A stretch of 64,000 nucleotides of DNA, taken from the NCBI GenBank assembly GCA_029783825.1, contig JAREIK010011355.1, positions 1 to 64,000 of the forward strand, read 5' to 3'. The notes below the pieces were generated by a model, which was not told the DNA's origin, made no database searches, and saw nothing but the letters and a program-made list of their open reading frames with translations. A program made the position numbers and the translations under genes. This document shows, piece by piece, positions 37,214 through 50,100 of the stretch (its first letter is position 1; each line of letters starts with the position of its first letter). The DNA is from Sapria himalayana (Eukaryota > Streptophyta > Magnoliopsida > Malpighiales > Rafflesiaceae).

Positions 37214-37788
37214 ACTATCCCTATTAATCCCAAGCCATTTCTTAACAACATGACTGGGAAGATGGTCATTGTAAAACTCAAGTGGGCAATGGAATACAAA
37301 GGTGAGCTACATTGTGTTCTTTTCCTGTGCATTACATTTTTTTTTCTAATTTTATTTTCTTTGGTTTCTTTAAGATTTCCTTGCTTTGGTGGATTTCTAT
37401 ATTAAGCTACAGGTGTGCAAAAAATCAATACCAATTAGCTTGTTGTCATTTCAGCTTCTATTTCTCTTTTGTTTGGAACCATTTAACTTTCTTATAATTA
37501 ACAATTAACTTATACGTGAAGCTCGGAAACACAGAGAAATATGTTAATGGGCAGTTCACTCGAAATCTTGATGAAATCTTAATTCGGTAATTAAAAAATA
37601 AGCTTATGATTATCTCGTTGTCTGAATTTTCTAGCAAATGGCAGTTGGTATTGTATGTGCTAGTCTATCTATTTATCAGCGGGATTGAGTTGTGTTATTT
37701 ATTGGTTTGTAAATGTAGTATATTTTGCTTCATTTGCAGGTGTAACAATATTCTTTATCTACATGAAATACAAGAGGACAACTAACTA
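37214..37788 (+). CDS. captured Sm-F (snRNP F) gene, copy B, exons in frame
   Basis: Sm-F is a core subunit of the Sm ring assembled on U1, U2, U4 and U5 snRNA. Four exons can be joined without a break: 37214-37301 ([20 protein letters not shown], then KLKW.MEYK, the Sm1 motif), 37375-37412 ([12 protein letters not shown]), 37521-37586 ([15 protein letters not shown], then EILIR) and 37740-37785 ([18 protein letters not shown], the Sm2 region). Every intron starts GT and ends AG. The family's usual two-codon first exon is not visible, so translation start is unknown, and the acidic tail is cut short by a stop after QEDN. Some conserved residues differ (Gly to Asp after MEYK, Gly to Glu after YLH). 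It may be a young pseudogene or an expressible passenger. Confidence 0.7.
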
Positions 37789-37984
37789 GAAGATGTTACC
37801 CATGCTCGAGAGACCTATATGTGTGTTTTTTAAGCCATAGATTATTTTCTTTGTTGTCTTTGATGGAATGTGTAGCTGCATGAAAGTACATGCATTTGTG
37901 TTTACACACACACACACACACAAATACATGCACAAGTATACATACATTAAACTGACACAAGGTTAATCAAAATTCTGTTGGAAG

Positions 37985-38165
37985 AGTAGCTAATTACAAA
38001 AAGGGAATTGGTAGATAAAAGGAAGAAGGAGTTGGAGGTGGAGAGGTAATGAAGACTAGAACTAATGGAAGCAATACATATGGCCATGGAGGAACATGCT
38101 CGGGTACTAGAGCAGTATGCAGATTTTGAGGAGCTGGGAAATAGAATGCAACATCAATTACATGA
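37985..38165 (+). pseudogene. coiled-coil-like relic in the CACTA 3' region
   Basis: In one frame this reads KRELVDKRKKELEVE, then LELMEAIHMAMEEHARVLEQ and YADFEELGN, with a stop and a shift between the halves. Copy A keeps only MEGYAQVLEKYAVLEELGE near 3590-3650. The Lys/Glu/Leu-rich helix could be the C-terminal tail of a transposase accessory protein or of another captured gene. I cannot tell which. Confidence 0.4.
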
Positions 38166-38404
38166 ATATATTATACTTTGTTCACTGTCATTATATATAT
38201 TAATGAAGAAAAAAATGTAATCACGTTTTGTTATGTTTATATTTTAGCTATGTAACATATTGTATCAGAATATTTTATTAACTGATTTTATTTTTTGTTA
38301 ATTATAAATAATTGTTTATAGTTTATGTTTTTATTAAATGTAATATAAAAATTTAAAAAATATGTAATTAAATTTTATGTAAATAATTAAAAATATAAAA
38401 ATAA

Positions 38405-38674
38405 TTCTAGATTGAAAATAGCTAGAAATTTTCTCTCGCTAATTTAGCTAGGAGATTATCCCTTGCTAATTTAGTTATTCCCTTGCTAGTTTTGCTAGGG
38501 AATATTCCCTCGCTAACATTGCTAGGGAATATGTTTACTTGTTAATTTTTGCGATGAGCACTTTAGTTTGGGAAAGATTCCATAGTTATTCCATCGTTAT
38601 ATCCACTTTAGCGACAGAAAAAATGCATTTATCTAGGAAATTTTTTCTAGCTATTCGGTATTTTTCTTGTAGTG
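38405..38674 (+). repeat. CACTA subterminal repeats and right terminus
   Basis: TTAGCTAGGAGATTATCCCTTGCTAATTTAG and related words repeat at about 25-base spacing up to the terminus. The TTTAGTTTGGGAAAG word near 38565 also occurs in copy A and in the minus-strand end at 9781. Confidence 0.75.
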
Positions 38675-38679
38675 ATAAA

Positions 38680-38850
38680 AGCATATACGATAAACCATTT
38701 TTTATAATTAACAAAAACCAAAAATAATTCTGAAATAATTATGATACAAAAGTTACATGGTTAAAACAAAAATATAATATAAGTTTATAATTATTTAAAT
38801 CTAAATCATCATCCTCATTATCTTATGAATTTTTCCATGGTTCTTCTACG
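38680..38850 (-). repeat. internal 3' spacer of a minus-strand CACTA element
   Basis: Reverse complement matches the AT spacer just inside the 3' subterminal zone in copies A and B and at 23.46-23.60 kb (TGTAACATATTGTATC, ATTTTATTAACTGATT). The minus-strand element carrying the 41-44.7 kb transposase therefore seems to have been cut, about 300 bases before its own 3' terminus, where copy B ends. Confidence 0.55.
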
Positions 38851-40930
38851 TGGATACTCTACTAGAACTCGGTGTGCTATCTATCTTCAATGCCGCTAAC
38901 TATGACTCCATATAGGTCATCTTCTATTACATTTCACATGATTGCACATGATTGTTTCATTTCCTACATATATATCAATTCAAACTTAAACGATATGAAG
39001 GATGCCAACTTATTAATTTAGCGAAAATTAAAGATATGATCATCACTTATATAGTATTTACCAATATGTAGGATAAATAATGACTAAGAGAATAATGGAG
39101 TTTTGTGGTACATATATAGCATTTACCAATCATGTGCATAATTTATCCATAAAACAAATATTGATGCTGGCATTAATATTGATGCTATCTAATATGTCTT
39201 TTCTTACTACAATATTAACATTGTATAAATAATATTTTGTATTTACAGATTCATAACATACCACAACTCTCCTAATTTACACCAAGAGTCGACTAGTGTC
39301 ACTCACAATACACACCAAATTTTCTGTCAACATTTTTAGCTTCTCGTCCCCCCAACATTGTTGTGCATGCCTAGTATGCACAGTATGAGTTATGATTTTC
39401 TATAGAGCATGGGGCAAAAAATTGCTAATTTATGCACCCCTCATTTGAAATGAAACAACTAGTGATACCAAGTGCACAATGGGCATAATGGGCACCTTCA
39501 TTTTCTCCAAAAAAAAAATAGTAACATCATAGCTAGCACCAAGGGCAATGCACACATGCACTATGCTGTTATAGTGCACATGTAGACTACATTGTTATAG
39601 AGCACATGTTCTATCACTAAAAACATTCAATAAAACTCAAAAAAATAAAGGAATTTGTAGATTATCCGATGGATCAATAACAGCAACAAAAAACATAACT
39701 AACCTCCATATTTACTGTAATGGGAGAAATATGCAGATGGCTATGAAGCCATTTTCTATTTGTCATGTGTTGCAAGTCGATGATTAACCCACTTTTGATT
39801 AAAGAAAGTTACATGCAATATAAAATGACATAATAATAACATTTTCTCTAGATAAGTCATAAGAAAAAGGAAGGACTGGCATGCACATTTTAGTTCATTG
39901 CCAAGAGAACTTGCTGCAATTGAGGAGCACCAACTTGATCAAAGAAGAGTCACAGCTCTGATTCAGTTTTTAGGTTGAAACTAGCAGATGATGCATTTCC
40001 ACAATCAAATAATAGATCATGTTTCACAACAGCAAGGCAAACATTGATTGCTCTCAATAGTTCTTTCCTGCAAGGAGAAAAAAAAGTTAATGCAGAAGCT
40101 TAATATTGACTATGAAGATTTCAAAGCTTTTGAAAGAGAAACAAATCAAGAAGATTATGAACAAGAACACATTTCTTTGCTTTGTGACATCCACTCCTGC
40201 CATAGTTTTAGCTCCATTCCTACTTGGATAAAATCATCACAATAAATCAAAGAGTGACAATGTTTTTTATTCAAAATCTAATTAAGAACAGCACGCAAAC
40301 ACTTTTATTCCCATTTACATTCCACTCATCCATCTTGTAGTATTTTGTGAAGCATAAAGATTCACGCATAACTCATGTAATAACCAAACTAAAAAAGGTA
40401 ACATTCTGATGAAATCTTGCATAATTAATCTTCAATTGTGTAACCATATATCTGTACTCTTCACTCAAAGCTCTTGCCTAACACAAAATTTGAGAGAGAT
40501 TCATATATATATATATATATATATTCATCTTCTCTAGAAAAGTAGATTGTATTTAAAAAAATTAATACTAGATGGGAGTAAATTCTCTGGAATGCTTCCA
40601 GTAGGGACATTTTTTCATCAAACACATTAACTATTTCCAAAATAACAGGTGCACTAACAAACTGCATGAACCTTGAAAAGAAAAAGTAGCAATCAACTTT
40701 GGTTAGAAAAACAATTGTTTGGTCTGTTCATAACATTTTGAGATTCTTTTGGTAAAGCAAGTTTCAAGATCTTGGCATTGATCCACTTTGATCTCGATTG
40801 AAGATCATGCAAGACCTGTTAGTGATTATGTGACTTTTAGATGACTCAAATGAATTTAAGAGACCACTACCAAGCTTCTCTATCTTCCCATTGCTCATGA
40901 TGAACAAAGGGCACCTATAATGAACAAAAA
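38851..40930. other. no firmly recognisable gene
   Basis: This is where the rest of the minus-strand TNPA-like gene should lie, but only its first codons (40.99 kb) are recognisable. An exon-like minus-strand piece at about 40680-40560 (FMQFVSAPVILEIVNVFDEK) could be a leucine-rich-repeat relic, but this is weak. The open frames at 40048-40245 (plus) and 40461-40667 (minus, ending in a (TA)n-derived YIYIYIY run) are not convincing. Confidence 0.3.
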
Positions 40931-40934
40931 ATCA

Positions 40935-40991
40935 ATGAACATTTCTACATCCACATCCACCTCCACCACATTCATGTCCTTTAGGCTCCAT
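40935..40991 (-). pseudogene. start of a TNPA-like gene
   Basis: Minus-strand codons MEPKGHECGGGGCGCRNVH match MPKGCGRGGGERGHRN at the start of the plus-strand TNPA-like gene (59.06 kb). It lies immediately downstream of the TNP2 relic, as in that copy. The similarity ends after about 19 codons; what follows is unrelated. Confidence 0.6.
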
Positions 40992-41099
40992 CTACTGTAC
41001 AAAAAATAAAAAAATAGAACAAATATTATAGATATGATGAACAACCATAAATTTTAGAATAATATAGACCAATTGATTTCAACAAAATATAGAAAGTCT

Positions 41100-44000
41100 T
41101 TGATACTATAATATAATAACTATCATCCTCCAATGGATCTTCTGACATTTCATATGATTCTAATGGATGTCCCAACTCATCTATAAATAGAAAATGATCA
41201 TCTTAAATTTCTATGAGGCCGTCATTTAAGTCACATAAATTTTCTAGATCTTCATCTACATGCACGTGCTCAATATTATTTATGTCAAAATTTGATCAAG
41301 CTTTTATTTTGCCAATGACCCACTAGTCACTCTTATCACGAGATAAACTCGGATATGTATTATAATATACTTGTGTGGATTAAAATGGTATAATAAATGG
41401 CACATATTGATTATATCTGCATTTATGGTTAACATCCACTAGCTTATACTTCGAATGAATCTTTGTAACCACATTTTATGTAGGATCAACCCACTCACAC
41501 GTCACACTTTAATAATACAATCTTATTATTTTCGAGTATAGGATACTCTAACTCAATAACTTCAGCAAGTTGACCATAATAATCAATCTCATCTTCACTA
41601 TGACTAGAGTATTTAATGCATACACCACTATTCATTGTTGCTTTAGAAGAACCATATTCGATTGTGTGAAATTTATATCCATTGATAAAATACCCAGGAT
41701 ATGTTGTCACATATCTAAATGGGCCATTAATTTGATTCTAAATGAATATGTTGGAATCTCCATTTGAAGGATCATTTTCCTGTTGCATAAATTAAACAAA
41801 TGATGTTAACAACTAAAAGATATTAAATAAATCAATTAATTCAAAAAATTGAAACTTAATAATTCTCACATAGTTTTTGAACTAATTCGCGAATTTTGTT
41901 TCTAGTATAGAATCAACCTCATGGAAAGAAATGGTTGGTTGTCTATGTTTTAACTTCTCAACATAAACACTACACAAATATAAATAGAGAAAGAATAATG
42001 TATATCAATTTTTAATTATTCCTATTAAGGACAAAATTAAACTATGATTAAACCTACAACCATGTTGGGTATACATACTCAATATATGGTGCAACTGACT
42101 CACAATTAAGTAAAATGTAGCTCGGAGTTGCTTTGTACTCTTCATTTGTGATACAACTTTTCTTTGATCTTTTAAATGCTCTTCTAGGGTGCTTGAAGAT
42201 AGATAGTTTGTCCACATATTCATCTTCTACCAGCACACGATCTTCATTATTCCGAGGCACATTTGTATTTTTTGTATTGACATGATCCTCAAAATAATAA
42301 GAACAAAAAGATGATGCTTCTTCTACTAAATATGCATTATAAATTAAACCTTCAACTTTTGACTTGTTTCTAACATTTAATTTCAACTTATGAAGATACC
42401 TACGACCATTATGTTAGATTTCAATTAAATCAAATTACACTATTAATTTATGCTTTAAATAATAAAATATAGCTACTTATATTTATTTATCTTTCAAAAT
42501 GATACATCCACCTATATTGCACTGGCCAGGCTATCCTTGCTTCATATGCCAAATGGACTGATAAATGCTCCATTGAGTGAAAAAAGCTTAGTGGGAATGT
42601 CTATTCAAGCTTACAAAGAATGAGAGGGTGTCATTCTCCAGTCTCACCATGTCATCTATTTTGATTGTGGTTGTAGTTTGCTGTTTGAAGAAGAAACAAA
42701 GTTCTATAAGGACCTTCCAAACACTTAGGAGAAGTAATTCACAGAAAGCAATGGTAAATCTTTACATAAATACATGATAGTCTTTCCTTTTCATTCCAAA
42801 TAACTTAAGATTCTCATTATCCACACATATGCCCATGTCTGCCTTGCCTTCTTATCAAGTGTGTAACAAGCTTTAGGGAATTTTCTTGTAGCCTGGTGTT
42901 GTTTCAATTTAGGATGGCAATAGTAATAATTAACTTTTGTTTTAATTTTAAAGTGTCCTTGGTCTTATTCTCTACATTAAGGATAGTGTTGAAAACATTT
43001 TCAAACCAAGTTTTTTCAATATGCATCACAACCAAGATGTGATGGATTAAATTGGACTTCCAATAGGGCAAGACCCAAAAAATACTGTGTTTCCTCCGTC
43101 CAAATATTTTGCATATTGGTCTATTAGTTCTAGTAACATCCATTTTAGTTAACTTCTTCATGCACAAACTCTGAATCTTTGTCAAGATATCCTTTAATGA
43201 ACAAACAACTGGTACACTATTATCACTATTTTATTTTTTTTGAAATGTAGTTCTATTTTTGCGAAATGGATGATTTGTAGGTAGAAACTTACGATAGTTA
43301 TCAAACCATGATTGTTTACCACAGAATTTGAGGGTAAATGCATCAGACATTTCTATGTAATACAGAAGCTAGGTTCCTACATTCTGCTCTCAAAGGTAGT
43401 ACTCCAAGTCTCCAACCATGCAATTTTGTATATATAAAAAAATCACTTACCATCCATATAAGGGTTGCCTGCATAATGAAATTTTACTTCTTTGAGATGT
43501 CGTATGTATTCAAGCCACCATCCCACAAATTTTTTAACTCTGTTATAAAAGGCTATAAGAAAACATCCAACATTTCATTCGGATTTTGTGGCCCTGGAAT
43601 CAATATTGACAGAAACATATTTTGCTCCTTTATACACAACCATGTAGGCAAATTATAAGGTGTCACTATCACTAGCCATGTTGAATACTATTGTACAGAT
43701 GGGCCAAAAAGCTAAAACCATCAGTGTAGAGACTCAAACTCATATTTTCACTTTCAACTACAAAATCTTGATGTATATGATTAAAATGCTTTCAAGTAAG
43801 TGAATTTGATGGATGATGCATCACCCCTTCTTCAACCTCATGCTTAAAATGCCACCTCATATCATGTGCTGTAGCATTTTATGCATATAGTCTCTATAAT
43901 CGAGGAATTAAAAGAAAGAAATACATCTTCTTAAATGCAATCTTCATTTTTTGTCGCATATCTGCAACAAGAAGTACCTTCGTAAACTACGGTTGACCAC

Positions 44001-44721
44001 AAAACTTACAACTAATTAAATTACTATCACCACCCCAATATAACTTACATCCATTGAAACAATAATCAATTTTTTCAACTAGTACCCCCATACCTCATAG
44101 TAACTTCTTAGTGTTTTAAAAGTTATTAGTGACCAAATTATTATCCAGAATAATCTCATTCATGAGTTCTATCACCTTATCAAATAATTTCTCAGACATA
44201 TGATTTTCTAATTTATTGCTCATAAGTCGAGCCACAAGTGAAAATTGCGAATGTATTTTACAATTAGGCAACAAATCATTTTTTATAACTTTAAGCATAT
44301 CAAAAAATTTCTGAGCTTTAGGATTAGGTGGTTCATCCATGTAATCCATATTGAAGTCACCATTAGCAGCTTCCATGGCCATTATATGGTATGTGTTTGA
44401 TGCTTCTTCACTACATGCATATGATTATTTACCCTCATTTTAATCAATGCTCAAAGTCATTATACTTTCCCCATGATAAATCCAAACAAAATAATTTGGT
44501 ACAAAGCCATATTTAACCACTTGGCATCTTATAGTGTTTTCATCACGAAATGACATTTTTTAACACTTGTAGTTATTACATGCACACTTAATTTTATTTC
44601 CTTCCATCCATCTAAGTTGACTACATGCAAAGTTGATGAAAGTTCCTAGCCCACTCAAAAAATCTTGATTCAAAATTCCATTCATAAAACTTTTGTACAT
44701 CCACTGATAATCTGAACTCAT
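41100..44721 (-). pseudogene. CACTA transposase (TNP2-like), decayed, minus strand
   Basis: TNP2-type proteins cut the ends of En/Spm elements. The gene starts at 44721 with SSDYQWMYKSFMNGILN, the Transpos_assoc domain, including CACNNYKC and FVPNYFVWIYHGE. A long spacer (44382-44116, open) follows with MDYMDEPPNPKA and LENHMSEKLFD. The Transposase_21 core is seen at 43160-42904 (FGRRKHSIFWVLPYWKSNLI, VVMHIEKTWFENVFNTIL). The DUF4218-like part is at 42400-42050 (AYLVEEASSFCSYYFEDHVN) and DUF4216 at 41710-41495 and beyond (DYYGQLAEVIELEYPILENN). Many stops and shifts break it. Domain order and sequence closely parallel the plus-strand copy at 55.4-58.9 kb. The complete N-terminus here shows what CTAT array 3 removed from that copy. 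Confidence 0.88.
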
Positions 44722-45968
44722 TTTGTTTTGTTATATTTGCAAATAATAATGCTCAATCATAATTCTGAATGAAACATACAATGAATTCAAATAATACTAA
44801 TAATTAAATAAAATTACATACAGATGAATATGCAAAGATAAAATATCATGAATATTGAGGCAAAGTATTTGTAGAATCTACATGAAGAAACAAAGCATTT
44901 ATTAGCACACTTAAGATTAAAAGATATCATGCTATTACTAGATGAAGGGATCAAACCACGTGCACGTGGATGGACATGAAAGGGAAGTAAAAAAGAAAGG
45001 AATTGAAAGTTTGAAGGAGTAAGCTTCTCACTTCTTAATGAAGATCAAAGAGAAAAATTTCTACTGTGATTCAACTCAATTTTTGAATATTATAATAAAA
45101 AAGAATGAAAAAAGTAATGAAATAAAGATCTAATTCCAAGAACTCTTGGCAAATGAATTAATAAAGAATTCAGACATGAAGAAAGATAAATTTCGACTAG
45201 AAAACATATCATACAAAGTATTCAACTAGGAAATATAGATGTGAAGCAAGCTACAATTACAGATTCCTAGCATTACAAATATAGACATATTAGAGATACA
45301 AAGAATTACAGATATTAAAATTAACATAATGTAGGAAAACTAATATACCTATAAGACAATTTGATAGATAAGTGAATGGATGATACATGTTTACTTATTG
45401 TGTTTATATGCATAATAATTTTATGCATAATGTGATTGTGCATAATATGTTTATGCATAAATAGATGATGCATAACATTTTAATGCATGAACATGTTTTT
45501 ATTCATAACATGTTGATGCATAAACAATATGCATAACATTTTGCTATATGCATAAACATGAAATACATTTAACATGATACTATGCATAATGTGTTATTAT
45601 GCATAAAAATATGTTCTTGCTTAAACACATTATGCATACCATTTTTATGCATAATATTTATGTATAAATAAGTTATGCACAGCATTTCATGCATAAATAT
45701 GTGTCTGAGCATAACAAGTTTATGCATAAATAAATATAATTTATTATGTAATATTAGAAGGGTAATTATGGGTTTTAGATTTTGGTAAAAAAAATGACCC
45801 AAATCATAAATAATTTTGATTTGGGTTCCTAAATGTTAAAAAAATGGTGATATTATAATTATTTTCATTGTATAATCTTTTTACATAATTTCTCTTTTTT
45901 TATCATGTTTTATTTAATTTTTTTTATTTTTTTACCATCATATATCATACAATTTATCCTATAATATA

Positions 45969-46018
<50 letters not shown>

Positions 46019-46669
46019 TTTTTATTTATATTTGTATTTTTTATAATTTGTATAAGAAAATCAATTATGTGGTAAACATACCTACATATGATAAAGTTAT
46101 TTGAAACCTAAATTTTTTGTGCTTAAAATAAAAAAGTACCTTTTTATTAAATTAATATATATCATGGTGATAAATACTATTTTTACAAGTATTTACCCTG
46201 TAGAAAATATATTAAATATAAATTTTTAATTTTTGTAAAATCACACTAAATATCTATTTTCACTTTAAGTGAGTTGACAAAAAATCTTTAGAAAATGATA
46301 TCTTGATATATATTTTTCACATATGATATCATTCAAATTGATAAAACTTATAAAGTTTTAGGTTGAAAATTATTTAGACTACATGATGGATTAGAGAGAT
46401 ATTTTAAAATTAATTGAATAAAGATAAAATACTGGAAAGAATAGTTTCCAATTGGTTAAGAGAAAAATATTATAAAATAATTATTTGATAATTTATACTT
46501 CATATTTCAAAATATTGAACTACAAATACGTTATTTATATGATTACTATAATATAAATATATATAGTAAAAAGCTTGTGTGTAAAAGGATAATTGACTCA
46601 GTTTTAGGTTGCATTAGGACACTTCCCAATTAAATCGTTAACAATAGCCAATAGCCAACAAGCAATTTG
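44722..46669. other. upstream region of the minus-strand transposase
   Basis: Non-coding. It contains the TGCATAA cluster (45.4-45.74 kb) and a (TA)n run at about 45967-46015. 45000-45400 is moderately complex and could be 5' UTR or promoter. The copia element is inserted at its far end. Confidence 0.5.
45405..45735 (-). promoter_or_regulatory. cluster of TTATGCATAA motifs upstream of TNP2
   Basis: TGCATAA occurs about 14 times in 330 bases, often as the palindrome TTATGCATAA and usually followed by AC or AT, roughly every 20-25 bases. It lies 700-1000 bases upstream of the transposase start on that strand. The word differs from the AGCTAGGGA terminal motif. The palindromic core suggests repeated binding sites; the role is inferred. 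Confidence 0.55.
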
Positions 46670-47058
46670 TGTTGGGGACCGATACACGTATAGAAATAAT
46701 CTAGCTGAGAAGAGAGACAATATTTACGTGGTTCGGCAATAGCCTACGTCCACCGGAGATGTTGTTTTACTTCTTGAGAGAAAAAAAAAACCTTACAAAT
46801 GGACTCTCTATTTCTTCTATATTCTCTCTCTCTTTTCTACACTTCTGCACACATAAATTTTCTTTTCTTCTGAGTATTTTTTTCTCCTCATTACAACCCT
46901 TACATTTATAGCAAAAATGGGAAGACAAAAGTCTTCTTTGTTGACTATAATCACCCACCAATGTTGAACAATGGAGGGGTGGTTGAGAGTTGGTGGTGCA
47001 AGTCTTCTTTGTTGACTATAATCACCCACCATTGTTGAATTTGTCTTTAATCATAACA
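46670..47058 (-). repeat. 3' LTR of the copia element, with internal duplication
   Basis: 389 bases against 306 for the partner. GTCTTCTTTGTTGACTATAA occurs at 46931 and again at 47002, a 71-base tandem duplication absent from the other LTR. A short pyrimidine expansion near 46812 accounts for most of the remaining difference. Confidence 0.9.
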
Positions 47059-47128
47059 ATCTCCCACTTAAAGACAAATGAGTCCACATGTCTTCAAACA
47101 AATGTCACAGCAACTCCAAGTTGTGCTT

Positions 47129-50100
47129 TTAAGTATGGAGTCCAACTGAAGTTGCACACAACTTCAGTTTGTCAGTAGTAACTACTTTTGTGAACATGTC
47201 TGCTGGGTTTTCTATTCCTCGAATCTTCTCAAGCATCAGCTGTCCACTATCGACAAGAGATCGAATAAAATGATATCGCAGCTGTATGTGTTTTGTTCTT
47301 GAATGAAAAGCTAGATTCTTTGCAAGAAAAATAGCACTCTGACTATCACTGTGCAGAATGCCTTTTTCATGCTTCTTTCCTAATTCTTCCAAGAATGACT
47401 GCAACCAAACCATTTCCTTTCTTGCTTTGGTTATAGCAACGTATTCGGCTTCTGTAGTTGAGAGAGCAACAATCTTCTTCAACTTAGAAGCCCACGATAC
47501 AGTTGTGCCACCCAGCATATACACAAATCCAATTGTACTTTTCCTACTGTTAACGTCACCTGCTAAATCAGCATCTACATATCCCTGTAGATTTAAACTT
47601 GCTTTTTTAAAGCATAGTGACGTATCTGAAGAGCATTGTAGATACCTCAAAATCCACTTAACTGCTTTCCAATGTTGCTTTCCTGGATTACTCATGTATC
47701 TGCTCACAGCTCCCACTACTTGTGCAATATCTGGTCTTGTACAGACCATGGCGTACATGAGACTACCAATAGCAGCTGCATAGGGTATCTTCTCCATATA
47801 TTCATGCTCTTCATCTGTCTTTGGTGACTGCTCCTTAGTTAGTCGGAAATGATTAGCCAAGGGTGTGCTCACTGATTTTGCCTTGTCCATGTTGAACCTA
47901 CTGAGCACCTTCTTCACATATTCTTCTTGTGAAAGTTTGAGAGTACCATTAGTCCTATTTCTAATGATTCTCATAGCAAGGATTTGCTTCGCAGCTTCCA
48001 AATCTTTCATCTCAAATTTTTTTGACAACAGCTTCTTCAGTTTGTTTATCTCCTCGATGCTAGACCGTACAACGAGCATATCATCCACATATGATAGTAG
48101 GATAATATAAGAGTTGTCAAAATTCTTCATGTAACAACAATGGTCTGCCTGCAATCTTGTAAATCCTTCACTACACATGAAGTTGTCAAACTTCCTGTAC
48201 CATTGTCGCGGAGCTTGTTTTAGGCCATACAAGCTCTTCTTCAATTTTCAAACTAGATTCTCTTTTCATTTTACTGAGAATCCTTGTGGCTGGTGCATAT
48301 TGATATCTTCCTCCAAATCACCATGAAGGAATGCAGTCTTTACATCTAACTACTCAAGATGTAAATTCTCTGTAGCCACAATTGCCAACACTAGCCTGAT
48401 TGTGGTCAACTTTACAACTGGGGAGAAAATATCAGTGTAGTCAACCCCCTTTTTTGTTGAAACACCTTCACGACCATTCTGGCTTTGTAGTACTTGCTAC
48501 CATTATGTTCTTCCTTAATTCTGTACACCCATATGTTTTGTAAAGCCTTCTTTCCTTTTGGAAGCTCAGTCAGCTACCATGTCTGATTTGACCTTAGTGA
48601 GTCCATCTCATCTTGCATGGCTTTCTCCCACTTGATCGAATATTTAATTTGCAAAGCTTCATCATAGCTTTCTGGTTCACCATTATCTGTCAATAGAATG
48701 TAGTGTAGAGATGGTGAGAACTGCTGCGGTGGCCTGATTGTCCTTGAAGATCTTCGAACAGTGGTAGTTGGTGTACTTTGTCTGATCTGTGGATCATCAT
48801 TCTCTTGATCCTCGATTTGATCAGTGTTGACTCGAGTAACATCAAAGTCAACAACTTTGATCTTCTTTGGCTGCTCCTCAGGTTCATCTTGTGACCTATC
48901 TTTGTACAGAACCTGTTCATTGAATATCACATTTCTAATTCTGATGATTTTGTGATTTTTATCATCCTAAAATCGATAGCCAAATTCTTCATCTCCATAG
49001 CCAATGAAGAAACACTTTTTAGATTTAGCTTCTAACTTATTACGATTAGTAGAATCAATATGAACATATGATACACAGCCAAAGACTTTTAAATGGGAAA
49101 GATTTACCTTTTTTCCATTCCAGACTTCTTCTGGTAGATCGAACTTCAGAGGAACTGATGGTCCCCTGTTAATCAGATAGGCAGCAATGTTAGCTACATC
49201 AGCTCAAAAACATTCAGGCAATCCTGAATCAAATTTCATGTTTCTGGCATGTTCGTTGAGAGTTCTGTTCATGCGTTCAGCTATGCCATTCTGTTGCGGT
49301 TTCCCGGGAATAGTCTTCTGAAATCTAATCCCATTTGCAGCACAGAATTCTTTGAACCCTTCGTCAATGTATTCTCCGCCATTGTCTGACCTCAGACATT
49401 TCAACTTCAAGCCGGTTTCATTTTCAACCGTGGCTCTCCACTTCTTGAAAGTGTCAAATGTATCGGATTTATTTTTCAAAAAATAAACTCATACTTTTCT
49501 ACTGGAGTCATCAATGAAGGTAATATAATACCTTGATCCTCCAAGAGAAGCGACTAGGAAAGGTCCCCACAAATCTGTGTGCACTAACTCCAACTTTGTA
49601 ACCTTTGGAGTTTTTTCCGCTTTTCAGGAAACTAACATTTTTCTGTTTCCCGAAAATGCATCCTTCACACATGTTGAAATCGGTTGATTCAAACTTTGGT
49701 AGCTTACCCTTGGATAAGAGTACCTTCATTCCTTTCTCGCTCATGTGACCAAGCCTTTGATGCCACAAGTTTGCATTTGCATCAACAATTGCAATAGTAT
49801 CTCGTACGCTTGAAGTCATGTAGAGAGTACCTGTTTTCGTGCCTTGAGCTACTACCATAGCTCCTTTGCTCACTTTCCATGTATTGTCGGTAAATAATAC
49901 CGAATGCCCATCAACATCGAGTTGTCCTATAGAAATTAAGTTTTTCATGAGCTTAGGAACGTGTCGCACCTTCTGTAGCAGCCATGCACTTCCATTGGGC
50001 AGTTGTATTCGAACGTCTTCCATACCTTCTATATCCAATGCTTCTTCGCCTGCTAAGTACACCTTCCCGAAATCACTAGTGACATAATTCTGCATGATTT

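Larger units (their letters stand above)
36885..38674 (+). mobile_element. 3' end of gene-capturing CACTA element (copy B)
   Basis: Homologous to copy A (2964-4148) and longer on the left, where the TATAC cluster and methyltransferase unit belong to the same element. The order is captured Sm-F gene, a (CA)n run at about 37903-37922, a coiled-coil-like relic (38000-38160), the GATAG/ATTATACTTT tail motif, an AT spacer, AGCTAGGAG/TTGCTAATTTAG subterminal motifs, and a perfect TTTTCTTGTAGTG-type terminus ending at 38674. The three bases outside are ATA, equal to those left of the terminus at 9781; this is one possible pairing. Confidence 0.75.

Noticed and set aside
40048..40245. 65-codon plus-strand frame
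   Set aside because: No recognisable motif, and it lies on the strand opposite the surrounding transposase relic; probably chance.
47358..48110. Plus-strand open frames of 141 and 81 codons opposite the reverse transcriptase
   Set aside because: Shadows of the minus-strand copia RT/RNase H frame.
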